Counted from the stretch's first letter, positions 48,061 to 59,260 are shown. The stretch is DNA of 64,000 nt from Hyparrhenia diplandra (GCA_015847255.1 JADLZK010009303.1:62001-126000); one strand, 5' to 3'. The notes: a model not told the origin generated them from the letters alone. Program-made: numbers and translations.

Positions 48061-49044
48061 ATGTTGTCTTCACACCACCACGAGGCCATGCTTCCGTACG
48101 CGCCGGGGCCGCCGCTGCCGCCGTCGCTGCTGGTGGACCGGCGCTACAGGCAGGGCGGTGAGACGGCGCCCAACCGCCCGCGCTGCGACTCGCCCAACAC
48201 CAAGTTCTGCTACTACAACAACTACAGCCTCAGCCAGCCGCGCTACTTCTGCAAGGGCTGCCGACGTTACTGGACCAAGGGCGGCTCCCTCCGGAACGTG
48301 CCCGTCGGCGGCGGGTGCCGGAAGAACCGCAGGAGCAAGTCGTCCTTGCGGTCGGCGGCGGACGCCATCGCGAGCGCCGCCGGCCGCGATGCGGCGTTTG
48401 GCCACCGGCCGTTCCCGGGCCCGGTCCGGCCCGATCTGGTCCTGGAAGGCATGGTCGGCAACCCGTCGAACCCAGCCGACCAGGCGATGCCCGCCGCTGC
48501 CGAGGGCTCCACCATTGATCTCGCAATGCTGTACGCTAAGTTTCTCAACCACCCGCCGGCGGAGGAAGGTGTCATCAGTGCGGTGACGCCGGAGTCGGCA
48601 GGGCAGGTCGACGAGGCGTTCGACACGTTCAGCGCGTCCAGCGACCTGAGCCCCGGCGTTCTGGCGCCGCTGCCGTTCGATCCGTGCCACCTCGACGGGT
48701 TCGGTGAGTGGTCAGCAGGCGGGGCAGTGAGCAGCACTGGCAACTCGAGTACGGCTAGTACTACCGCCGCAACCACCATGCTGTGCGCTGACGTGAGCGT
48801 GCAAGCTGCGTTCGGCGAGCTCAACTTCGCCATGGATCAGAGCTGCTTCGACTCGCTAGGCTTGCCCACGGACGACGTCGTCGGCAACCTCTCGTCGTCG
48901 TGGTGTTCGATCGTGCCGGGCTTGTCGACGCTAGAGGACACCAAGTATGACTCGTTGATTCGTTCCCTGACGACGCCCCTCAGCCTTCACGACAGCATGA
49001 TTAGCGGGACCGATCATGATTGGGCGTGGATTGCCAAGGATTGA
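48061..49044 (+). CDS. Dof transcription factor with a missing zinc-ligand cysteine, 327 aa
   Basis: Plant-specific DNA-binding protein that normally recognises AAAG. The Dof domain spans residues about 37-88: NTKFCYYNNYSLSQPRYFCK, CRRYWTKGGSLRNVPVGGGC and RKNRR. The family holds zinc with C-x2-C-x21-C-x2-C. Here Cys42, Cys64 and Cys67 are present, but the first position is Arg39 (NRPRC where KCPRC is expected); the codon at 48175-48177 is CGC, one base from TGC. The reading frame is otherwise intact and intronless. The C-terminal part is Ser/Thr-rich and ends in the acidic/aromatic SGTDHDWAWIAKD, like activation regions of the family. Whether it still binds DNA is unknown. An upstream TATA box and leader are normal. 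Confidence 0.95.
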   Translation: MLSSHHHEAMLPYAPGPPLPPSLLVDRRYRQGGETAPNRPRCDSPNTKFCYYNNYSLSQPRYFCKGCRRYWTKGGSLRNVPVGGGCRKNRRSKSSLRSAADAIASAAGRDAAFGHRPFPGPVRPDLVLEGMVGNPSNPADQAMPAAAEGSTIDLAMLYAKFLNHPPAEEGVISAVTPESAGQVDEAFDTFSASSDLSPGVLAPLPFDPCHLDGFGEWSAGGAVSSTGNSSTASTTAATTMLCADVSVQAAFGELNFAMDQSCFDSLGLPTDDVVGNLSSSWCSIVPGLSTLEDTKYDSLIRSLTTPLSLHDSMISGTDHDWAWIAKD

Positions 49045-49498
49045 GGCTCTCTACATGCCGTAACTACACTACATATATACATCCTCAAAATTCTTCTTCT
49101 TCTTCTTTTTGTTAATTTGATGTTTGTTCTTGACTTCTTGTGATGATTGGTTTCCAACATTTTTTTTTCCTTCTTTCATTCAATTCGGTTTGGAAGAAAT
49201 ATATATAGAGATATGTATGTTTTGAAGAGAGGTACGTGAGGGACAAGTCGCTCATGTAAATGAATTAAGGATTTGGTATACTTGTGAGATAGATCGAGGC
49301 AATACAATAATGAAGCTTGGAAATAGTAGTCTATATATAACATGATGAATGTTACTAGCATCAATCTTTCTACTGTGCCGGTGCAGAGTTTGTTTGCAAT
49401 CTTCAGTTTTTACATGAATGTGGTCGTTGATGAATGCATAGCATGGCTTACCGGAAATGCTAGAGAATCTGCAGGAAATTCGATACTACTCCCTTTCG
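49045..49498. other. 3' flank of the Dof gene
   Basis: AT-rich, probably 3' UTR and downstream DNA. No other feature. Confidence 0.5.
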
Positions 49499-49651
49499 CC
49501 CCAAAAATAATGCAATTATTGGAATTGTGCCTAAAAAATTATTGGAATTGTATCGGTCAAATTTTATCAAACAGTTATATCTTAACCAATATTCATTATG
49601 TAAATATATTTCGTCATTAATCTAATGATACTTATTTTGTATCATGGATGA

Positions 49652-49687
<36 letters not shown>

Positions 49688-49761
49688 AAAACTTTGGGCA
49701 AAGTTGAAAGCGGTAAACTCTATCGAAAGTGAGAATTGCATTCTTCTTAGGATGGAGAGAG
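49499..49761. mobile_element. Diverged Stowaway-like MITE containing (TA)n
   Basis: TA at 49497-49498 and 49762-49763. Termini CTCCCTTTCGCCCCAAAAAT and CTTAGGATGGAGAGAG. A (TA)15 run lies at 49653-49682. Confidence 0.65.
49653..49682. repeat. (TA)n microsatellite
   Basis: About 15 TA units inside the MITE. Confidence 0.95.
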
Positions 49762-49763
49762 TA

Positions 49764-50586
49764 CTATTTACTGACAAAAACTGGAATTGCAAAGCATATG
49801 CACTGCAAACTGATTCGCTTGGACTCTTGGTCACAATCATCACTCTGTTAAATGGCCTTGGTTATACTATTGAGACTAGGCTTAGTTTCCGAAGCAAATA
49901 ATAACTTGCATCCCAAGTATTGAACAGGGCATGTGTGTCTTGTCTCCCGTCTGCTCGTCCAAAATGGTTAGTCAAACAAAAGCAGTGTGATCAACTGAGA
50001 GGGGAGAAGCAGCTGTCATTGCCTAAGTTGTTCGAGATTGCTTCTACAGAACCATTCAATTCACCCATCATGACTTACTTATTTCTGTTTATTATTATTT
50101 CATAAAAATCTACAAGTATTCTTTTATGCTCCACGGTGAACATAATTTAAAAGACAGTACTGTAGTCTCTCTTAAAAAAATCTTTATAGTAGTTAGTCCA
50201 GCTGTTCATTCAGCAGCTAGTAAGACGAATATTTCTGCTCGGGCAGATTGGAAAAGATCAGTAAGCTACACTGCACTTCATATTCCTTTAGATAAAGTAT
50301 AAAAAATTATTGTAGCCGCTTGATCAGCCATGCAAGGATACACAAAGCTCATCACTATTACAGCATCTTAGCAATTGTCTAACTTACTGTGTTTCGTATG
50401 TGTAACGGTTTGTGGTAACATTGTTCTTAGGACTTCTTTGGCATTACTGCAAACAACTCTGGCTCCTTGCTATAATGCATAAAGAAATCGGAGCCGGTAA
50501 AACAAAAAATAGTGGCTCATCACAACCTCCTAGTTTATTTTGATGGAAGATTAAAAGGCAACTCCTTGATATAGTGGTAGTGCATG
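49764..50586. other. Intergenic, no gene seen
   Basis: AT-rich; nothing recognised. Confidence 0.4.
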
Positions 50587-50601
50587 AAGGAGCCAAAGGC
50601 A

Positions 50602-51160
50602 GACGAGGCCTGGAGGCTTAGGAGAAGCGCCCGCTTGGCCGCGAAATCGATTTACCGCGACCCACGACCTGAGCGATAGGCGCGCCTGGTGCTCCTCAAC
50701 AAGCTGGAGGGACGTCGGTCAGACGACCCCTCTAACACTTCGGACCCAACATTAACCGCGCGGTTCCATGGTCGTCACTTCGGGGGCGACGTCTCGTCTG
50801 GAGGGACGTCGGTCAGACGACCCTCTAACACTCCGGACCCAACATTAACCGCGCGGTTCCATGGTCGTCACTTCGGGGGCGACGTCCGTCCGGCCGTTCG
50901 CGAGCTGTTCCCGTTGATGTACCCGGGGGTTCTGAACCCGTTCAATGATGAGTAGCCTTCGCCCCTGACTCGTCGCAAAATTGGTATCTTAGTTAGAACA
51001 ACCGTGTGTTGCTCCGCCATTTGAGCCGGGCGCTTTGTGTTAAGTGTTGCCTCTACCAGACTTTGGCAACTCGCCATTGAACGATAGAGTTTGTAACCGC
51101 GACTTTTCTGATTTTTTTCCTTAATGCATTATGCGCACAATGCGTGCTTTCGAAGAAAAA
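50602..51160 (+). mobile_element. 5'-truncated LINE or retroposon with 15-bp target-site duplication
   Basis: Perfect AAGGAGCCAAAGGCA at 50587-50601 and 51161-51175. The 3' end reads CCTTAATGCATTATGCGCAC, AATGCGTGCTTTCGAAG and poly(A); TGCGCACAATGCGTG can pair. It is GC-rich with one short plus-strand frame ending PLMYPGVLNPFNDE at 50955. Contains a tandem duplication at 50704-50890. Confidence 0.82.
50704..50890 (+). repeat. 94-bp tandem duplication inside the retroposon
   Basis: Two units (50704-50797 and 50798-50890) starting CTGGAGGGACGTCGGTCAGA, nearly identical (one C lost, one T/C change, small end differences). Confidence 0.9.
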
Positions 51161-51175
51161 AAGGAGCCAAAGGCA

Positions 51176-51668
51176 ACCGAAGCTTGACCGATCTTAGTCA
51201 AACTGTTCATTCCATTGCTAGTAAGCATAATCCTGGTGGTAAATTTGAAGAAGATCAATAAGCTACATTGCACTTCATATTTGTGTAGATAATAAAGCAG
51301 TAACAAAAAACATTGTAGCCACTAGATGACCAATCAATAATACACACAGTTATTCACTGTTTACAATAGCAATTGGCTGACAGCGTGCATGCACTTCCAT
51401 ATGAACAGCTAGCAGTACAATCGCGGCATATACCGACCATGTGCCCTGTTGAATTAGTAAACGGTTAGTCGTTCATCGCAGAGTTGTTAATGCTTACCAA
51501 CAGATAAGAGTAACAATCTTGATTGGCAGACCTTACCCCTAGGCCCGTGTATGTGCATATATAAGAACTGGAAAATGTTTCAACAGTCAACATCTTCTAT
51601 TGCATTAGACTATATGATGATCAGTTGCAGTTTCACCGTGCCACTAGATGCTACTACATACCTAAATT
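51176..51668. other. Intergenic, no gene seen
   Basis: AT-rich, nothing recognised. Confidence 0.4.
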
Positions 51669-51704
51669 ATCTCCTCGAATTTCTCAAAAAAAAAATCTCA
51701 TCGA
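51669..51704 (+). mobile_element. Tail-only retroposon (16-bp insert)
   Basis: ATCTCCTCGA (51669-51678) and ATCTCATCGA (51695-51704), nine of ten matching, around ATTTCTC plus nine A. Confidence 0.5.
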
Positions 51705-51708
51705 GAAG

Positions 51709-51751
51709 AAGAACACATACATACATCGCCAAAAAAAAAAAAAAAAGAACA
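51709..51751 (+). mobile_element. Possible tail-only retroposon
   Basis: AAGAACA at 51709-51715 and 51745-51751, with CATACATACATCGCC and poly(A) between. The repeat is only seven bases, so the call is weak. Confidence 0.3.
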
Positions 51752-51759
51752 AGTAGGAG

Positions 51760-54249
51760 TAGTACATTATTTACAGTTATCGATAGAAGATCTCGTTATG
51801 AGGAAGAAGAGAATACTAGAAAGAATTTGGTTGACCAAGGCAGATCGGGACCAGCGCAGCGCTGGCTGCTGATCACACTGCACCACACCCGTGCGCGGAA
51901 TAGTTTACAAGGGTCAGCGCCTCCCGCACCATGGGTGGCGTAGGAGCTAGAGCTCTCCTACATGCATGGCATATGTGTGCGTCGGCCGGCCTTTGCATCT
52001 TATGCTTGGCATCCACTGCTCGTCGTCCATCCGAACGACTGAGAGACAGTAATGATCGATCAACCTTGGGACCTCTGCTCTGATTCTGATATACAGAAAC
52101 CAGGGGAGGGGAGGGCCTTAGCTTGCTGTAGCTACGACTAGGGCGGCACGCACATGGGTTTGGATCCGATCGAGAGAGATCAGCAGGGACGAACAAACCG
52201 CTGGCCCATGATCCAAGAAGCGATGGGTGCGAGACTCATGGCGATAGATCAACACCGCAAGATTAGAGATCACAGGGCTTCTTGGGGCTTGCCATCAGAA
52301 GCTGAGCTCAGAACTAAATTGCACTCGATCGCCGTAAACAAGTGGGCCGATATGATCCATCTTCAGTTGCGCGCACGAGCTTGTGATTTGGATAGAAGTG
52401 ACATCGACCTCGTGAAAATTGTCATCTACTGCAGATCGTCGAGGGTCAAATTACCAGCACTAATTGCATTGGCAGTCATGTCAGTAATATGCCCGGAGTG
52501 GCAGAGTCCAGTTGGTTCCTAGTACGATCCTTCCTTTATTTGCCACTAGAGAATCGCGTGCGTTTCTACGTGAACCGATCAATAGGCCTTACTGGCGTGT
52601 ATATTCATCATCAGGGAGCCACTTAAAAATACTGCTAGAGGAAGATGGGTGACCGGCGAGGGACTGAGGACTCGATCGTACCTAGTCGTACCGGAGAACA
52701 TAAAAGCACAGTCAACTAGCTCGATGCACCGCTTGTTCAACTGATCTACACCGTATGTGAGCACGTCGTCGTCGTGGAGATGATGCCTCGGCATTTGCAA
52801 CGGGTAGTGGCTCGGCCCTCGTGCATGTGTTGTCTTGCCATTCGCGCGTCGCGTATTCCAACACGTAAACGGTGCCTTATCTTCGCCGCACGCCCCGTCG
52901 AACGACGCCACGGATGCACTTGCATTGCATTATTCCCTCGCGCTAATGGGACTTGGAATAAAGTAGCTTATGTGTTGACTAAACTCGTGCTCCACCACAT
53001 TTCGCTCGATCGTCTTACGGCCGCGGCCGTGCGTTCATTCGGCGCATTCACAGTGCAGACTCTATCATAAAGTCTAAGCTTATTTATTACCATTATATTT
53101 ATTGTATTTTGATGATGTGGCGCTGATGTGACAGTATATTTATAGAAAAAAATCAAGACTTTAAGTCTTATTTAGAGGCCAAGTCCATAATACCCGAGAT
53201 AATAAATGGTCTTATACTCTATGATAGAGTCTGCATTGTGAGTGCCCTTATTCTCTTCTTTTCTAGCAAAATGCCGTGAAAACTGAAGGAATTAGATCGA
53301 GCTAGCAACTTGTTTGGGTTGGAATGATTACAGCTGATGCTATGGTGCAAGATCCCAACCGTTTGACTCGTTTCTTGCTGGCGACCTGTCGTAGTTTGTA
53401 AGCGGGGCTTTGACGCGGAGAGTTCGGTTGCTTCAACTCACTGTTCATCGCCGACAAGCTGGAGGCTGATTTTTCGCTTAAAATAAAAAAAACGTTCATG
53501 GGCCACCTGGAAAACTAAGAAGGCTACTAGTGGGCTCTGGTTAGGTAAGTGTCCATTCTGTCGCTGGAACAAAGTTCAAGCCTGTTTTGCGGACAAAGTG
53601 GGCTTGGTCCTCCACTTACAACTGCAAGCCTGCTGACCGATTGATTCGTCGGCCTTCTAGAGGTCAAAGAGGCAAGCGGACCAACCCAAAACAAAGTTCA
53701 AGCCTGTTTTGCGTGTAACGTTTTCTTTCGGTTTTGAAGGGGTCCATTAGTGTCGAGATTCGTCGGCCTACTAGAGTATCGTTTTGGGCCACTTATTTGG
53801 GCTGCCACGTGATGTTCTGTCTGTAGTAAGTTTTTTAAAAATGTTTTTTTTTTCGGCGCTTCAGAGACTGGAGAGAGACGGACGCCACATGTGGGCAGAC
53901 CGTGTTGCAGGCTAATTGCAGTGTCTGAATCATTGAATACATGAATATCATGTTTTGCACTGTCAGGTGTTTCGCTCGAGGTTATATGTTGCTTTGATCG
54001 ATCTCCACTATAATTTCCATAATGATCGCGTAGGCTACGTGCGGGGTTGGGGAATGGTGCTTTCATTCAGTTTCAGAGATATAGTTATTGAGAGAGGTTA
54101 AGGTTCAGACATTCAGGTCTTGTCTGAAATTGCTGGTCATGTGCGTTAAAAACATTTTAGTATTTTAGTGTAGTACATAGACATCTGTACTGTTAAGTGA
54201 CCAGTGTTCCTTGTCGATTTTCATGTTGAGAGGCAGCTGCTAGCAGCTA
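51760..54249. other. Intergenic, no gene recognised
   Basis: The 122-codon frame at 52154-52522 has no family resemblance. No splice or promoter logic seen. Confidence 0.4.
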
Positions 54250-54403
54250 CCCTCTCTGTTCCATTAAGTTTATCACCTTGAATTCCGCGACATCTTTTTT
54301 CGATGATTCGCCTTATTAAATATTGATCCTTAAATATTTTTACACAAATACACAAACATTAAGTCTAAAAGTCAAAAACGTCAAACTCCATAGAACGGAG
54401 GGG
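54250..54403. mobile_element. Short diverged Stowaway MITE
   Basis: TA at 54248-54249 and 54404-54405. Termini CCTCTCTGTTCCAT and ATAGAACGGAGGGG. 154 bp. Confidence 0.7.
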
Positions 54404-54813
54404 TAGCTAGCTATTGCATGCCACTTCATATCTAGGGTTCCACATGTAAGTTTTTTTAACTGTGCATCTTCTTTCTCATCCTCTTTGTTGGGGAAGCATT
54501 AAAATTTTCCTCCACTTATCTTGCAGCTTAGCCGCCTTCCTATTAACAAACCACGACCCAGGACGTACGCCTCCGGCCTTCCTCCCTGTCTTGCGACTTG
54601 CGAGCCGCGATCCCATCCAAACTGCCAACCGTCACACCTGTGCCTTCTGTCATCGTCGTCTAGTCGTTAGTATATGGTAACAAAAGACAGCAGCCCAGCA
54701 CCACCCAAGAGCCTCAAATTTGCTATGCCAGCAGCAAAGGTGCAGTCCGATCAGTCACACCAAGCTTTACAATACAGAGGCTAATTGGTGTTAATTAGTA
54801 GGTTAGAAGACAG

Positions 54814-54848
54814 AGTGCTACTTTTTTTTTGACAGCATAGTGCTACTT
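54814..54848 (-). mobile_element. Tail-only retroposon (15-bp insert)
   Basis: Perfect AGTGCTACTT at 54814-54823 and 54839-54848. The insert reads ATGCTGTCAAAAAAA on the minus strand. Confidence 0.6.
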
Positions 54849-54957
54849 AATTGACAACACTACCAAGAAGCTAAAACAATTCACTGCTAGTACTCCGCCA
54901 ACCATATGCTTACAAATCTGATAGGTAACATCTTTGGATTTCTTGATCTGATCGATC

Positions 54958-55006
54958 TTACTTTTATTTTTTTCCAAGAAAGTTTTTTTTACCCGAGATT
55001 ACTTTT
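54958..55006 (-). mobile_element. Possible tail-only retroposon pair (33-bp insert)
   Basis: TTACTTTT at 54958-54965 and 54999-55006. The minus strand of the insert reads TCTCGGGTAAAAAAAA, then CTTTCTTGGAAAAAAA: two short tails in series. The flanking repeat is short and T-rich. Confidence 0.35.
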
Positions 55007-55048
55007 TAATTAATTATCTATCATTACTTTGTAGTTTGTATATATCAT

Positions 55049-55330
55049 GGAGACCAGCGTGGGAACCAGTCAACATCGACCACCTTTGTCTTCCGACTAA
55101 AAGCGTAGCCAGGCGACGGCGTTCCTTTGATTAGAGGCTCCTCCAACGGTAGCCTAAAGGAGTCGACAAGAAGGCTGTTACTAAAGCAATTGTAGGCACA
55201 CCAACCACAGTACCTTTGATCAAAGGTGACGGCCGGTCGCGACAGCTGGAGCAAGTGGAACGCCCAAAGCCGCCTCCAACACATCCTCTTCCACAACGAG
55301 AGCGGGCCTTGAGTCAAAGACATATGTGAT
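55049..55330 (-). other. Open frame of unknown nature
   Basis: A minus-strand frame (55045-55323) in moderately GC-rich DNA. It matches no family I recognise and is probably a retroelement scrap. Confidence 0.25.
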
Positions 55331-55333
55331 CCT

Positions 55334-55397
55334 ATGAACTATGATTCTAAATCCGTGCAATGCACGTTCGAGAAAAAAAAAAATGAACTATGATTCT
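55334..55397 (+). mobile_element. Tail-only retroposon with hairpin (34-bp insert)
   Basis: Perfect 15-bp ATGAACTATGATTCT at 55334-55348 and 55383-55397. The insert is AAATC, CGTGCAATGCACG (six-base stem), TTCGAG and about ten A. The hairpin-TTCGAG-A layout copies the last bases of the LINEs at 12810 and 50602. Confidence 0.75.
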
Positions 55398-55809
55398 GTC
55401 ATCCTGATTGCATGTGATTTACTTTGCTTCTTATATGAAGAGTTGCGAAGACATTGCTTTTTTTTTTATATATATAATCGAGACAATCAATTTGATATCT
55501 CTTAGAAAGCGTTGGCTTCAAAAGTGAGACAAATAGCATTGTAAGTTTTTTATGCTCTTCCGTGCCTCATTTTAAAAATATCAACATGGTGTTTTTATAT
55601 CGTAAAATGTGTGGAAGCTTCCACCTTAATTAATCGTTGAATTTAAGACTTATCATATATTATTTAGTGCATATGCATACTATCTTGTGATTTTTATCGA
55701 AAATTGGTAAATAAGTTTATCTAAATATATATCGATTTTTTTTTTTTTTGTGCAGCATACTTCTTAGGTAAAATCCTAACTCCATCACAAGCCACTGCTG
55801 TGGTAGGTT

Positions 55810-55876
55810 GGAAATTTTCACCGAGAAGGTTAGAAGGAAATTTTCACCGAGTAGGCTAGGGAGGAAATTTTCACCG
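55810..55876 (+). repeat. Three-copy minisatellite
   Basis: GGAAATTTTCACCG repeated at 55810, 55836 and 55863 with spacers like AGAAGGTTAGAA, period 26-27 bp. Confidence 0.85.
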
Positions 55877-55879
55877 GGC

Positions 55880-57980
55880 GCACTGTACCAGCACCGGCCA
55901 TCGTGAAAATGACTAGCAGTGGGCATTCGCCATTTTTCGGACTAGTCAGCACTTTGCGAGCTAAAAAAACTCGCTAGCGAGTTCTTCACATGCTCGAACT
56001 CGGTGATGGTGAAAGCTACCCAGGTCAACGCAGCGTGCGTCTCCACAGGAGCGTTGAAAAAAGGCAAATTCCCCATGCAATTTCCCAAACGAGAATCAAT
56101 ACTGTGTACGAGAGTAAGAATAAAAGGAGCAAGGAATAAAGCAAAAAAAAAAAAAGAAAGGCGAAAAGTAAACGGCGATGTCGGCGTTCGACGAGCACTA
56201 CGATCAGCCGATGATCCACAGGGAAATATGGAATCCTTTTCCGTGTTGTCCGCACCCCCAAAAAAAGGTCAACTCGATAGAATAACAAGCGGCAATCGGC
56301 ATCACCACCCCTCCTCTTGTCCACCACAAAAATCTGGCTAAATAATGCAGTGGCAAGAGGGAATAATCGATGGTTATTCTTGCTTTGCGATTCAAACAGT
56401 TCTTTATCGATCGCTGTGTACGAGTTTTCCCGCGAGAAGCTTGCAGATTTAATAGTATATCGTTGACATCAGGTATGTTTACTTTAGTAATAGTGGACCT
56501 AAAGTGCACGAACGACTGGACGAGGTAAGTTGCAAAGGTAATTTCCAACGATACCATGATGGTACATGGTACGCGCACATGACTCCAATGGTTGGGAACT
56601 AGTAGTACTGTAGTAGATCTCTCGGCTTTCTATGATGATGCAATTACTAATCGACACCTAGATTTGGAAAAATTAAAACTCCGGATGGGGTAGATAGATC
56701 CTAGGCAGCTATAGCCCATAGGGAAGCCTGAACCAACGAAAGATTCAGAGGGCAATTTGACTAAAAAATGTGAGCAATGACACGCATAAACAGATCAGAT
56801 GTTCAGATCGGTCAGGTGAACAAAAAAATTTGCAGGTCAAGCAGGGACACCGGACACCGCCAGCATCGCCGCCGGATACCCTCATCCAAACTGCGGGCTG
56901 CAGGGTGCGCACATCTCTAGGGCTGGAACATGGCAGTGTTTCAGAGCTCTGAATAAACAACAGCGTCAACAGAGAGGAGCCAGCGCGCGAATTGCGATGC
57001 CTGGCTTTCTCGGCTTTGTTAATCCCAACTTTGTCCAGGTCAACCTGTTGAGCCTCCCCACTCGTCCAATAATCCATCCACATTAGGCAACTTTGCGAGT
57101 AGACGCCCCAGCTTGTGTTTATTTAAACTATAAGAACACCCTGATGGTTGACTTTTCCAACAAGATGGGAGCGAGGTTAGCCGATCATTGGTTAACTGTC
57201 ACAGATGGCACCGGCAAACAGTGTTACAAGTACTTTGGACAGCGACTGCTGTACTATGATTCAAAGCAATGACTTGACTATATGCTTTGCATTTAGGTGA
57301 AATTGCAGTTTTAATGGGAAATACTAATAGCGAAAGGCATCAATTTCCTAGCTAACTTATTGTGTTTATGATATACATGACCAATTAAAATTAAAATCAA
57401 TATATGAACAAACCATTTCTACGAAGAAGTTGGAAGGCGCTCTTTAAATTTTAGCTGTAGGAGCAGAACTAGAACAAATTAGCAAATTGGAGTAGACACT
57501 ACAGATTCATAAAATTGTCTTGTTATAGGCATAAATCTGTAAATTGGGGATGCATATGAGGTGATCATTTTGTGTCTTGACGTGCGGCCTAGACTTTACA
57601 TAGATCCGTTTAAGTTTGGCTCTGACCACTCTTGCAAAACAACTGCAGTGCCATATGTTTGATTTTCTTCGTAGACGTATTCATCAAACTATTTAGATTG
57701 CGATGCGAGTCAAACTTTTCATAAACTCATGGATAAGTAAGAGTATGAGACTTTCACTACCTCTTGTTTATGCAGCAAAGTCAGCCTTTATAGGAGAACG
57801 AAGGACCAGTAGACCTTAATTTGCAGTGTCCGAAGGGTCTAAACCGAAAGAGTAGCACACTGATGTGACGCATGTGACACCACCAAGACGAGAGCGAATC
57901 CAGGCACTCCGCCTTTAAACTAATCGACGACAACCGCCCGCGCTACCGCAACGCGCGCCACCGTCCTCCTCTCCTCCCCG
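55880..57980. other. Intergenic upstream of the U-box gene
   Basis: No gene seen. The last 100 bp become pyrimidine-rich toward the promoter. Confidence 0.4.
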
Positions 57981-57982
57981 CA

Positions 57983-57990
57983 GTATAAAA
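57983..57990 (+). promoter_or_regulatory. TATA box of the U-box gene
   Basis: GTATAAAA about 50 bp upstream of the start codon at 58038. Confidence 0.75.
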
Positions 57991-58037
57991 CTTTCCTTCC
58001 GCCTCACATCTTCTCGTCAAACCCCGATCCGTGGACA

Positions 58038-59260
58038 ATGGCGAGCGCGCCCGGCGAGGTGCCGTCCCACTTCCTCTGCCCCATCTCGCTGCAGCTCATG
58101 CGGGAACCCGTAACGCTGCCCACAGGCATCACCTACGACCGCGCCGCTATCTCCCGCTGGCTGGCCGCGCCCGCGCCAGCCGGAGGCCGCACCTGCCCGG
58201 TCACGCGCGTGCCGCTCCCACCGGAGCCCCAGCTCACGCCCAACCACACCCTCCGCCGCCTCATCCATGCCTGGCTCGTGTCCCTCTCGCCCGAGGCCGA
58301 GGTCGACGAGGACGTGGCCGCGCTGCGGGGCCCCGTTCCAGGCGCCGAGGTGGCCGCGCTGCTGTCCGACGCCGCCGCGGCGCAGGTCGAGGCGCTCAAG
58401 AGGCTGCGGGAGCTGGTGGCCGAGTGCGAGGACAACCGGGCGGTTCTCGAGGCTCAGGACGGGGTGTTCGACGCCTTGTCTCGCGTCGTCAGCAGTGCCG
58501 ATGCGTGCTCCACGGCGCGCGAGGAGGCGGTTGGGGTGCTCGCGTCGCTCCGGATCCCGGAGCCGGAGCTGGCCGCCGTCGTGGCCAGGCACAGCAACCT
58601 CGGGGAGGCACTCACGGCCGTCCTCCGTTCGTCGAACCTCAAGTCGCGCGCGAACGCCGCTCTGCTCGTTCGGTCCTCTCGGAAGCCGCCTGGCCGGCCT
58701 GGGTGATCGGGCTGAGCCAGGAGCTTCTCGCCGAGGTTGTCCGCGTGGTACGCGACCGTGTCTCGACGCAGGCGACCAAGGCAGCGCTGCACGCCCTCGC
58801 CGCGCTCTGCCCCTACGGCCGGACCCGCGTCAAGATCGTGGGCGCGGGCGCGGTGCCGGCGATCGTGGACCTCCTGCTCGACGACCCCGAGAGGCGTGTC
58901 AACGAGATCGCGCTCGTGGCGCTGGACCGGCTGTGCACGTGCGCCGAGGGTCGCGCCGAGCTGGTAGCGCACGCGGCGGGGCTGGCCGTGGTGGGCAAGA
59001 AGGTGCTGCGGGTGTCGGAGGCGGCGAGCGAGCGCGCGGTGCGCGTGCTGCGCTCCGTGGCGCGCCACGCGGCGACGCCTGCCGTGCTGCAGGAGATGGC
59101 GCAGTCCGGCGTCGTGGCCAAGCTCTGCGCGGCGCTGCGGTCCGAGCAGTGCGGGGAGAGGACCAAGGAGAGGGCGCATGAGGTGCTCAAGCTGCACTCT
59201 AGGACCTGGAGGAGCTCGCCCTGCCTGTCTCCAAAATTTTTGGAGCTCTACCCTTCATGA
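58038..59260 (+). CDS. U-box/ARM-repeat E3 ubiquitin ligase (PUB22/23-like), one frameshift
   Basis: Ubiquitin ligase: the U-box binds the E2, and armadillo repeats bind the substrate. The U-box covers residues about 8-85: HFLCPISLQLMREPVTLPTG, ITYDRAAISRWL, CPVTR, LTPNHTLRRLIHAWL. Leucine-rich ARM-type helices follow (for example HALAALCPYGRTRVKIVGAG, VPAIVDLLLDDPERRVNEIA) and the C-terminus ends SSPCLSPKFLELYPS, as in PUB22/23-type proteins, which damp immune and drought responses in Arabidopsis. The first frame closes at 58706; the rest continues one frame away from about 58674. Adding one C to TCC at 58674-58676 would join them (NAALLVR then SLSEAAW), giving 407 aa, a normal length. No introns, as usual for this group. 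Likely a sequence error; if real, the protein loses most of its ARM region. Confidence 0.9.

Noticed and set aside
52154..52522. 122-codon plus frame
   Set aside because: No homology I can name, no promoter or codon-bias support; chance length is plausible.
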